Assembly: GCA_964649895.1 (NCBI GenBank)
Contig: CAZYRX010000048.1
Location: 1-15,366, forward strand
DNA: 15,366 nt
Direction: 5' to 3'
Source of the DNA: Halanaerobium sp964649895
GTDB lineage: Bacteria > Bacillota > Halanaerobiia > Halanaerobiales > Halanaerobiaceae
Shown: in pieces, positions 5,774-12,130 of the stretch
How positions within the stretch are numbered: the stretch's first letter is position 1
Layout of the letters: every line of letters starts with the position of its first letter
The notes under the pieces: generated by a model
What the model was told of the DNA's origin: nothing
Databases searched by the model: none
What the model saw: the letters and a program-made list of their open reading frames with translations, nothing else
Made by a program: the position numbers and the translations under genes

Positions 5774-6718
5774 TTGAGAAATTATATTATAAAGAGGATT
5801 CTTCTATTAATTCCAGTTATATTAATAGTTGCTGTAATCGCTTTTTTTATCACAAATCTTATGCCTGGAGACCCTGTGCGAGTAATATTGGGTAATTTTG
5901 CCACAGAAGAACAGGTTTTAAGGTTGGAGCAGGAACTGGGTTTAGATAAGCCTTTAATTTACAGATTTTTTATCTGGTTATCTGGTATAATAAGAGGAGA
6001 CTTCGGAAACTCATTATATTTAAATGCTCCTGTTTCTGAGGTATTATTAAACAGAATTAAACCAACTTTCATGATTGCTGTGACAGCTGAAATTATAGGT
6101 GTAGCTCTTGGACTTTTACTTGGGATAACAGCTGCAGTTAATCACAGAAAAATATTAGATCAATTTTCTATTACAATATCACTTTTTGGAATATCTATAC
6201 CGAGTTTCTGGCTTTCTTTAATGATGATTTTTGTCTTTGCAGTTAAGCTCCGTTGGTTTCCTGTGAGTGGTTTCAAGTCTTTTTCTGAGGTTGGTATGGG
6301 AGCATTTCGTTATCTAGTATTACCAAGTTTTACACTTGCATTTATGCAGGCTGGTCTTGTTGCCCGGATGACAAGAAGTGCGATGTTAGATACACTTAAA
6401 CAGGACTATATTAGAACAGCGAGAAGCAAAGGGTTATCGGCAAAGAATGTAGTTTTAAAACATGCTTTAAAAAATGCGATGCTTCCTGTTATAACAGTTA
6501 TTGGACATAATTTTGCTATTCTACTCGGAGGAACCTGGATTATAGAAACTATTTTTGTAATTCCGGGTACTGGATTTTTAGCTATAAATGCAATTATGAG
6601 AAGAGATATTCCGGTAATTCAGGCCTGTATTATTTTTGTTGCTCTAATTTATCTTGTCTTAAACTTATTTGTAGATATAAGTTATGGATTTTTCAATCCT
6701 AAAATAAAGTATGAATAA
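5774..6718 (+). CDS. ABC transporter permease, DppB/OppB (peptide/nickel) family
   Basis: This 314-residue inner-membrane protein begins with the RNYIIKRILLLIPV pattern typical of DppB-type permeases. It has about six membrane segments, a conserved NLMPGDPV segment after the first helix, LDKPL, and a periplasmic GDFGNSL region. The cytoplasmic coupling loop, DYIRTARSKG followed by KHALKNAMLPV (from about residue 211), is the site that contacts the ATPase. TTG at 5774 is preferred because of GGATGTGA just upstream and because homologues start at this point; starts at 5765 or 5747 would add 3 or 9 residues. The gene overlaps the longest version of the next permease. No ATPase gene is in the operon. 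The substrate cannot be read from the sequence. Confidence 0.93.
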   Translation: MRNYIIKRILLLIPVILIVAVIAFFITNLMPGDPVRVILGNFATEEQVLRLEQELGLDKPLIYRFFIWLSGIIRGDFGNSLYLNAPVSEVLLNRIKPTFMIAVTAEIIGVALGLLLGITAAVNHRKILDQFSITISLFGISIPSFWLSLMMIFVFAVKLRWFPVSGFKSFSEVGMGAFRYLVLPSFTLAFMQAGLVARMTRSAMLDTLKQDYIRTARSKGLSAKNVVLKHALKNAMLPVITVIGHNFAILLGGTWIIETIFVIPGTGFLAINAIMRRDIPVIQACIIFVALIYLVLNLFVDISYGFFNPKIKYE

Positions 6719-6725
6719 GAGGAGA
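6717..6725 (+). promoter_or_regulatory. Ribosome binding site deciding the second permease start
   Basis: AAGAGGAGA overlaps the end of the preceding stop codon (6716-6718) and is 6 bases from TTG at 6732. The alternative ATG at 6711 has no Shine-Dalgarno sequence upstream. Confidence 0.6.
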
Positions 6726-6731
6726 TTTACA

Positions 6732-7574
6732 TTGTTATTTAATAAAAGTATAAGTAAATTAAGACATCCATATATAATAACTGCTTTAATAATGTTAATA
6801 ATTTTGTTTACTCTAGCTCTGCTGGCACCAGTGCTTACTGATTATGATCCTGAGAATAATGATGCCCGTAATCGATTAAAACCACCTTCTTCAAATCATT
6901 TTTTGGGAACTGATGAATTTGGGAGGGATGTTTTTACAAGATTGATTTATGGGATCAGAGCTTCAATGCAGGTTGGTCTTTCTGTCGTGATTTTAACTGC
7001 TTTATTTGGAGTAATTGTAGGCGTTCTTGCTGGTTATTATCCAAGATTGGACAATGTTATAATGAGATTCTTAGATGGAATGATGGCATTCCCTGGTATT
7101 ATCATAGCGATTTCTTTAGCAGCCATCTGGGGAGCAGGGAAATATAATATAATACTTGCATTATCATTTGCATATTTTCCTAAAATGGCTAGGATAGTAA
7201 GAAGTGCAGTAATATCTATAAAAGATATAGAATATGTAGAATCTGCCAGAGCGGTTGGGGCCAAAGATAATTATATAATTTTTAATTATATTTTAAGGAA
7301 TTGTGCTTCTCCAATACTTGTGCAGGCAACGTTTAATTTTGCACTAGCTATTTTAGATGAAGCCGCCCTTAGTTTTTTGGGGATAGGTATTATGCCTCCA
7401 ACTCCTAGTTTGGGTGGAATGATTACTGATGCAAGATCATATATGACAGTTGCACCTTGGTTGATTATTTCTCCCGGTGTAATGATTATTTTGTCTGTTT
7501 TATCTCTCAATTTATTGGGTGATGGTTTAAGAGATTTTCTTGATCCCCACTTAAAGGGGAGTATAAAAAATTAA
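6732..7574 (+). CDS. ABC transporter permease, DppC/OppC family
   Basis: This is the partner permease of the DppB-like protein. From the TTG at 6732 it has 280 residues; from the ATG at 6711, which overlaps the previous stop, 287. The start is supported by AAGAGGAGA directly upstream. It shows the DppC hallmarks: an N-terminal helix, a periplasmic LKPPSSNHFLGTDEFGRDVF region, about five further membrane segments, the coupling loop EYVESARAVGA (from about residue 167) and the C-terminal LNLLGDGLRDFLDPHLKG. The binding protein gene follows after 16 bases. Confidence 0.93.
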   Translation: MLFNKSISKLRHPYIITALIMLIILFTLALLAPVLTDYDPENNDARNRLKPPSSNHFLGTDEFGRDVFTRLIYGIRASMQVGLSVVILTALFGVIVGVLAGYYPRLDNVIMRFLDGMMAFPGIIIAISLAAIWGAGKYNIILALSFAYFPKMARIVRSAVISIKDIEYVESARAVGAKDNYIIFNYILRNCASPILVQATFNFALAILDEAALSFLGIGIMPPTPSLGGMITDARSYMTVAPWLIISPGVMIILSVLSLNLLGDGLRDFLDPHLKGSIKN

Positions 7575-7590
7575 TAATGAGGTGAATAAA

Positions 7591-9165
7591 ATGAAAAAAT
7601 TGTTTAATATGACAGCAGTCTTGATATTGCTTATTACACTAATATTTAGTTTATCAGTTGGTGCACAAGAAGAAAGATATGGCGGCACATTAAATGCTGC
7701 GGTGAAGATGTCAGTTGCTCATTTAGATACAGACAATTCTACGGATTCAATGATTTCATCGATGATGAATCATGTTTATGAAGGCCTGTTTGAATTTGAC
7801 AAGAATTTACAGGTGCAGCCTCATTTGGCAGAAAGTTATCAGGTGACGGAAGATGGTAGAGAATACACTGTAAATTTGCGCAGGGGAGTTATGATGCACA
7901 ATGGTCAGGAAATGAATGCTGATGATGTTTTAGCTTCATTTGATAGGTGGCTGAGGTTAAACAATGGTGGCAATATTGTTGAACCATATTTTGATAGTGT
8001 AGAGAAAATTAATGATTATAAAATAGTATTTAAGTTTGAAGAGCCATATGCTCCATTCTTAAATATTCTGGCTTCTCCAGTATCTAATCAAAAGTTTGTA
8101 GTAAGAGCTGAAGAAATTATTGATAAGTTTGGAGATGATGTTATAACTGAACATGTAGGAACAGGACCATATAAAGTTGAAAACTGGATTCCAGATCAGA
8201 ATTTAACTCTTGAGAAATTTGATAATTATTCACCTAGTTCTTTAGAATCATCATTTTTTGCAGGTAAAAGAATCCCCTATCTTGACAAAATAGTATTTAA
8301 TTTTATTACAGATTCTCAGGTTAGAGTTTCAGGTGTACAGACAGGGCAGTTTCAATTTGCAGAAGAAGTACCAAGAGATCAGTATCAGATTTTTCAAGCT
8401 AATCCAGATATAAATACGCAAATAATTTATCCGGATAAAATGGCAGTTTTGATAACAAATAATGGAATTCCACCATTTAATAATAAGTATGCAAGACAGG
8501 CACTTGTATATGCACTTGATTTTGAAGAATTGGGTTATGCAATGATAGGTAATCCTGATTTTTGGAGACTTGAACCTGCACTTCATGAAGAAGGTAATCC
8601 CTGGCATGATGAAACAGCCGGTGAAGGTATATACGGAGTGTATGATCCAGAAAAAGCAAAAGAACTTTTAGAAAAAGCTAATTATGATGGAACTCCTCTC
8701 GTGATTTTGAGTGGACAGGATGATGATATGGAAAGAAATGGAGCGATAGCTATCAAGGATCAATTAGAAGAGATAGGTATCAATGTAGAACTGCAGCTTT
8801 TTGATAGGCCTACAGTTGTAGAAAAGAGAGCAAAATTGGAAGGTTGGAATATTCATCTTTCACCATTTATTAAAACTGTTCCTGATCCACAGATTCACCA
8901 AGGATGGACAGGTACAAACAAATGGATAACAAACTGGGATTCTGAAGAATCAAGAGAAATGGATAAAATTTTTGAAAGAATGGTAAAAGAGGTTGACTAT
9001 GAGGAACGTTATAAGATAGTTCAAGAATTTTATGATGAAATGTGGGATTCAGTTCCTTATTTCAATATACTTGATTTCAGCAGGCTTCATATAACAAGAT
9101 CTGAACTTAAAAATTATCAACCTGCCTGGCAGCCGTTTTTCTGGAATACCTGGTTGGAAGAATAA
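7591..9165 (+). CDS. ABC transporter substrate-binding protein, family 5 (SBP_bac_5)
   Basis: This 524-residue periplasmic receptor would deliver substrate to the two upstream permeases. The start is ATG at 7591 with GAGGTGA (7579-7585) upstream; an in-frame GTG at 7582 is part of that site. Residues 1-25 are a signal peptide (basic MKK, a hydrophobic stretch, cleavage likely after SVGA). There is no lipobox Cys, so the protein is not a lipoprotein. Family 5 features are YGGTLNAAV at the mature N-terminus, YEGLFEFD, LAESYQVTEDGREYTVNLR, MHNGQEMNADDVLASF, GTGPYKVENW, YARQALVYALD and a C-terminal QEFYDEMWDSVPYFNI segment. Family members bind peptides, nickel, haem or oligosaccharides. The specificity is unknown; the promoter shared with psuKG hints at nucleoside-related use. 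Confidence 0.93.
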   Translation: MKKLFNMTAVLILLITLIFSLSVGAQEERYGGTLNAAVKMSVAHLDTDNSTDSMISSMMNHVYEGLFEFDKNLQVQPHLAESYQVTEDGREYTVNLRRGVMMHNGQEMNADDVLASFDRWLRLNNGGNIVEPYFDSVEKINDYKIVFKFEEPYAPFLNILASPVSNQKFVVRAEEIIDKFGDDVITEHVGTGPYKVENWIPDQNLTLEKFDNYSPSSLESSFFAGKRIPYLDKIVFNFITDSQVRVSGVQTGQFQFAEEVPRDQYQIFQANPDINTQIIYPDKMAVLITNNGIPPFNNKYARQALVYALDFEELGYAMIGNPDFWRLEPALHEEGNPWHDETAGEGIYGVYDPEKAKELLEKANYDGTPLVILSGQDDDMERNGAIAIKDQLEEIGINVELQLFDRPTVVEKRAKLEGWNIHLSPFIKTVPDPQIHQGWTGTNKWITNWDSEESREMDKIFERMVKEVDYEERYKIVQEFYDEMWDSVPYFNILDFSRLHITRSELKNYQPAWQPFFWNTWLEE

Positions 9166-9220
9166 TTTTGCTGTAATTCAATCTAATGATTATAAGTTTA
9201 AATATAAATTAATATAATCA

Positions 9221-9253
9221 AAAAAAGCACCAGCTTAAAAGCTGGTGCTTTTC
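9221..9253. terminator. Strong bidirectional intrinsic terminator between convergent operons
   Basis: AAAAGCACCAGC (9223-9234) pairs with GCTGGTGCTTTT (9241-9252) around TTAAAA. The T run at 9249-9252 serves the plus-strand ABC operon. The A run at 9221-9226 serves the minus-strand permease pair ending at 9307. Confidence 0.92.
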
Positions 9254-9306
9254 ATAAATTATAGTTTAAGATTAAATGACTATATTTAGCTTATATATAA
9301 TCATAT

Positions 9307-9858
9307 TTAATCTGGCTGAGGAATTTTATAATTAATTTTAGAGAAAAAATTGCCCAGTATAATTGAACTTATAATAACTAGTGGTAAAGAAACTCCGATT
9401 CTAATTGCTGTAAACTTAATTCCGAGTATTGAAGCTTCCATTATACTCATCGGTATCATCACTAGTGAAGCAGCTGTTACATAAGTGAAAATTGATGAAT
9501 AATTAGCACCTTTATGATAAAGGCTGTTTGCTACTGGAAAAGCCACAAATGTACCGCCAACAGTTGTTGCAGCTAACAGTACTGCATAGATATATTTTCT
9601 AATACCTGAGGTATTCCCGAAGTTCTTTTCTATACTTTCTCTGCTGACCCAGACTTCAAATAATCCTATTAAAACAAACGCTGGAGGAAGAAGTGCTCCC
9701 ATATCTTTAGCAAATATCATAAAGTTAGAAGTGATTCTATTTCCGAGTTCAAAATTCATAAAATATGAAACTATCATAAATGCTGAAAATACTGCAAATA
9801 TATAATAGTTCATTTTATTTTTCTGATTAGTTTTCTGTTTCTTATCTTTTTTATCCAT
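9307..9858 (-). CDS. Half-size permease, DUF318/ArsP-like, second subunit
   Basis: This 183-residue inner-membrane protein starts at the ATG at 9858, after a short basic N-terminus (MDKKDKKQKTNQKNK), and has about five membrane helices. The segment GGTFVAFPVANSLYHKGANY, then a helix with MEASILGIKFTAIR, resembles one half of the predicted permeases DUF318/PF03773 (ArsP family). It parallels GFIAYPLAGILVSRGVDY and EKEYFGIKATIWR in the partner gene. The start overlaps the partner's stop by one base (TAATG), and GGAGAGGTG lies upstream inside the partner, so translation is probably coupled. The family assignment is from motif memory. The substrate (metalloid or other) is unknown. Confidence 0.7.
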   Translation of the reverse strand: MDKKDKKQKTNQKNKMNYYIFAVFSAFMIVSYFMNFELGNRITSNFMIFAKDMGALLPPAFVLIGLFEVWVSRESIEKNFGNTSGIRKYIYAVLLAATTVGGTFVAFPVANSLYHKGANYSSIFTYVTAASLVMIPMSIMEASILGIKFTAIRIGVSLPLVIISSIILGNFFSKINYKIPQPD

Positions 9859-10340
9859 TATACAAACACCTCTCCATAAAGTATTCCTGTAGCCAAAGCA
9901 ATAAAGGCTGATATAATAAATCCTGCAATATTTCTCCATATTGTAGCTTTGATTCCGAAATATTCTTTTTCAACAGGATAAGTCGCAATTCCAACCAGCA
10001 TTAAAGTAGTAATAAATGCTGCCACAACCATGTAATCAACACCTCTGGATACTAAAATTCCGGCCAGTGGATAAGCAATAAAGCCCGGCATCATCGTGAT
10101 TGAACCAATAATTAGTCCCATAATTAGTCCGATAAACGGTGCCTGTCCCCCAAGATAATTGATAATAAACTGATCTGATATAAGAAGAATAAAGGATAAT
10201 ATAATTAAAAGTTTTAAATAGGTTCCTAAGATTTTACTGAATTTTTTCCAGCCGATTTTCAAACCCTTAATTGTTTTTTCTCTGTCTGCAAAAAAAGAAA
10301 CTGCAGCTGCAATACCTGCAATATAATATAGTGTATACAT
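9858..10340 (-). CDS. Half-size permease, DUF318/ArsP-like, first subunit
   Basis: This 160-residue membrane protein has about four to five helices. The motif PGFIAYPLAGILVSRGVDY and the downstream VEKEYFGIKATIWR match the repeat unit of DUF318 permeases, in which full-length members of about 300 residues carry two such halves. Here each half is a separate gene, so a heterodimer is likely. ATG at 10340 follows GGGAGGC (minus strand, 10348-10354). A CsoR-type palindrome lies 19 bases upstream of the start (10359-10375), suggesting control by copper, persulfide or another CsoR-family signal. It is divergent from pgi. Confidence 0.7.
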   Translation of the reverse strand: MYTLYYIAGIAAAVSFFADREKTIKGLKIGWKKFSKILGTYLKLLIILSFILLISDQFIINYLGGQAPFIGLIMGLIIGSITMMPGFIAYPLAGILVSRGVDYMVVAAFITTLMLVGIATYPVEKEYFGIKATIWRNIAGFIISAFIALATGILYGEVFV

Positions 10341-10358
10341 AATTTAAGCCTCCCTATT

Positions 10359-10375
10359 ATACCCCTATAGGGTAT
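10359..10375 (-). promoter_or_regulatory. CsoR/CstR-family-type operator upstream of the permease pair
   Basis: ATACCCCTATAGGGTAT has arms ATACCC and GGGTAT around CTATA, the form known for CsoR/CstR/RcnR (DUF156) repressor sites. It lies between the divergent genes and next to the permease ribosome binding site. Candidate minus-strand -10 boxes are TATGAT (10386-10391) and TATAAT (10356-10361); the former places the operator just downstream of the start. No regulator gene is in the window. Confidence 0.6.
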
Positions 10376-10521
10376 TTATATAAATATCATATGATTAAAA
10401 CGACTAAAATAAAGTTAAATGCTTTACAAAAGTCTAACTTCTTTCAAATAGAATCTAATTTAGAGAGAAATATTTTTACATATATCTTAAAATCCGATAT
10501 AATTATTAAATAAGTAAAATC

Positions 10522-10550
10522 TTGCAAAAGGTCCGCGAAAAATATATACT
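10522..10550 (+). promoter_or_regulatory. Promoter of pgi
   Basis: TTGCAA (10522-10527), a 17-base spacer and TATACT (10545-10550). The predicted start near 10557 gives a leader of about 46 bases before ATG 10603. The leader contains AGGAGG at 10591-10596. Confidence 0.65.
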
Positions 10551-10602
10551 TGTGATAGTATTAATAAGATTTATAATGACTTTAAACCTAAGGAGGAATA
10601 CT

Positions 10603-12036
10603 ATGTCTGCAAAAATGAAAACTCAAAACAAAGATGATCTGAGGATTAGATTAGACATCAATAATATTTTTGAAGAAATGATTGGTGAAGAAGGATTTAC
10701 CCGTCAGGAAATTGAAGCTGCAAAAGAAAAAGCACTTAAAGCCAGAGATAACATATTAAAAGCCGAAAAAGAAGGCAAAATGGGTTTTATGGAGCTTCCA
10801 TATAAGCAGAAAGAAATTGTTAAAGATTTAAAAGATACAGCAGAGGAGCTGAAAGAAAAATTCGATAATCTGGTTGTTTTAGGTATCGGGGGTTCTGCTC
10901 TGGGAAATATTGCTGTTCAAACAGCGATCAATGATCCATACTATAATTCTTTTGAGGAAGCTAGAAACGGTTATCCTCGTCTTTTTGTAAGTGATAATGT
11001 TGATCCAGAGGGAATTAGAGCAATGCTCGATAAACTAGATCCTGAAAAAACTGTATTCAATGTAATTTCTAAATCTGGAAGTACTGCAGAAACAATGAGT
11101 CAGTTTCTTCTGGCAAGAAAGATCGTAGCAGAAAAAGTTGGAGAAGATAAAGTGGGAGAACATTTTATTGCAACTACCAGTTCTGATTCCGGATATCTTA
11201 TAGAAATTGCTGAACGTGAGGGTATGAAGAAATTCTATATCCCTGACAATGTTGGCGGAAGATTTTCTGTTTTAACTCCTGTTGGTCTGCTTTCTGCAGC
11301 ATTTACTGGTGTAGATATTGAAGCACTGCTTGAGGGTGCTGCTTATATGGATAAGATTTCAAGGGAAGCTGATTTCTGGGAAAATCCAGCCCTCATAAAT
11401 GGTTTGATTCATTATTTAGCATTCCAAAAGGGAAAAGTAATGTCTGTTATGATGCCATATTCTGACCGTCTGCGTGATGTAGCTGATTGGTACAGACAGC
11501 TTTGGGCAGAATCACTCGGCAAAGAAGTTAATAGGCAGGGAGAAACAGTAAATGTCGGACCTACTCCTATTAAAGCACTTGGTGCAACTGACCAGCATTC
11601 ACAGGCACAGCTTTATATGGAAGGCCCTTATGATAAAATTATTACCTTCCTTGAAGTTGAAACTTTTGCAGAAGAACTAGAGATTCCTCCAGCATATGAG
11701 GACCTAGATGGTCTTGGTTATTTGGGAGGGCATTCATTCGCCGAACTTATTAATACAGAAAAAAAGGCTACAGAACTAGCTTTAAATAAAAGAAAGAGAA
11801 TGAATCAGACTGTCAAAGTTCCTGAAGTAAATGAATTTACACTTGGTCAACTATTCTATTTCTTTGAATTCCAGACAGCAGTAGCTGGAGAACTTTTTGA
11901 TATCAATGCTTTTAATCAGCCGGGAGTAGAATTAGGTAAAAATTATACTTACGGTATTTTTGGTCGTGATGGATATCAAGATAAAAAAGATGAGTTTGAA
12001 AAATCTACTAAACATGATGATGATTTAATATTATAA
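10603..12036 (+). CDS. pgi: Glucose-6-phosphate isomerase
   Basis: This enzyme interconverts glucose 6-phosphate and fructose 6-phosphate in glycolysis and gluconeogenesis. The 477-residue length fits the shorter bacterial PGI group. The SIS-domain and signature motifs are LGIGGSALGN, DNVDPEG, SKSGSTAETMSQF, GGRFSVLTPVGLLSAAF, SESLGKE-type WAESLGKE, GATDQHSQAQLYMEGP and the C-terminal NAFNQPGVELGK. In the last, the usual FDQPGVE has Asn for Asp. The ATG at 10603, 6 bases after AGGAGG, is chosen over an in-frame TTG at 10522 that is the -35 box. A large bipartite hairpin follows the stop. Confidence 0.97.
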   Translation: MSAKMKTQNKDDLRIRLDINNIFEEMIGEEGFTRQEIEAAKEKALKARDNILKAEKEGKMGFMELPYKQKEIVKDLKDTAEELKEKFDNLVVLGIGGSALGNIAVQTAINDPYYNSFEEARNGYPRLFVSDNVDPEGIRAMLDKLDPEKTVFNVISKSGSTAETMSQFLLARKIVAEKVGEDKVGEHFIATTSSDSGYLIEIAEREGMKKFYIPDNVGGRFSVLTPVGLLSAAFTGVDIEALLEGAAYMDKISREADFWENPALINGLIHYLAFQKGKVMSVMMPYSDRLRDVADWYRQLWAESLGKEVNRQGETVNVGPTPIKALGATDQHSQAQLYMEGPYDKIITFLEVETFAEELEIPPAYEDLDGLGYLGGHSFAELINTEKKATELALNKRKRMNQTVKVPEVNEFTLGQLFYFFEFQTAVAGELFDINAFNQPGVELGKNYTYGIFGRDGYQDKKDEFEKSTKHDDDLIL

Positions 12037-12037
12037 T
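12009..12037 (+). promoter_or_regulatory. Candidate promoter inside the end of pgi for the pseudokinase-nadE genes
   Basis: TAAACA (12009-12014), 17 bases, then consensus TATAAT (12032-12037) overlapping the pgi stop codon. Transcription would begin near 12044, the first base of the hairpin that follows. The -35 is weak (four of six). Confidence 0.35.
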
Positions 12038-12043
12038 TTATTC

Positions 12044-12105
12044 AAAATAGAGCAGATTAAGAGCTGCCTGGAGAATTGATTGGCCGGGCGGCATGCTCTA
12101 TTTTT
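12044..12105 (+). terminator. Bipartite hairpin with T run: pgi terminator or leader attenuator
   Basis: The outer stem AAAATAGAGCA (12044-12054) pairs perfectly with TGCTCTATTTT (12094-12104). The inner stem GCTGCCTGG (12063-12071) pairs with CCGGGCGGC (12084-12092) with two G-U. A TTTTT run is at 12101-12105. It ends 25 bases before the next ATG (12131), with no promoter in between. Confidence 0.8.
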
Positions 12106-12130
12106 GCTCATATTTGAATGGGGTATATTT

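Noticed and set aside
8329..8659. Minus-strand ORFs inside the binding-protein gene, and similar antisense ORFs in typA, permease and pseudokinase genes
   Set aside because: They lie within strongly supported genes, have composition typical of antisense AT-rich DNA, and show no ribosome sites or motifs.
9859..9939. 27-residue N-terminal extension of the second half-permease
   Set aside because: It lies wholly inside the upstream gene in another frame; the ATG at 9858 forms a TAATG junction with a ribosome site.
9307..10340. SpmA/SpmB or nucleoside-recognition proteins as identity of the membrane pair
   Set aside because: The sizes are similar, but the P-x-A-x-x-L-x-x-x-G and GIK-x-T-x-x-R motifs fit DUF318 permeases better.
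12080..12130. Upstream TTG start of the pseudokinase-like protein
   Set aside because: The extra residues are encoded by the hairpin's 3' arm; ATG 12131 is a better start.
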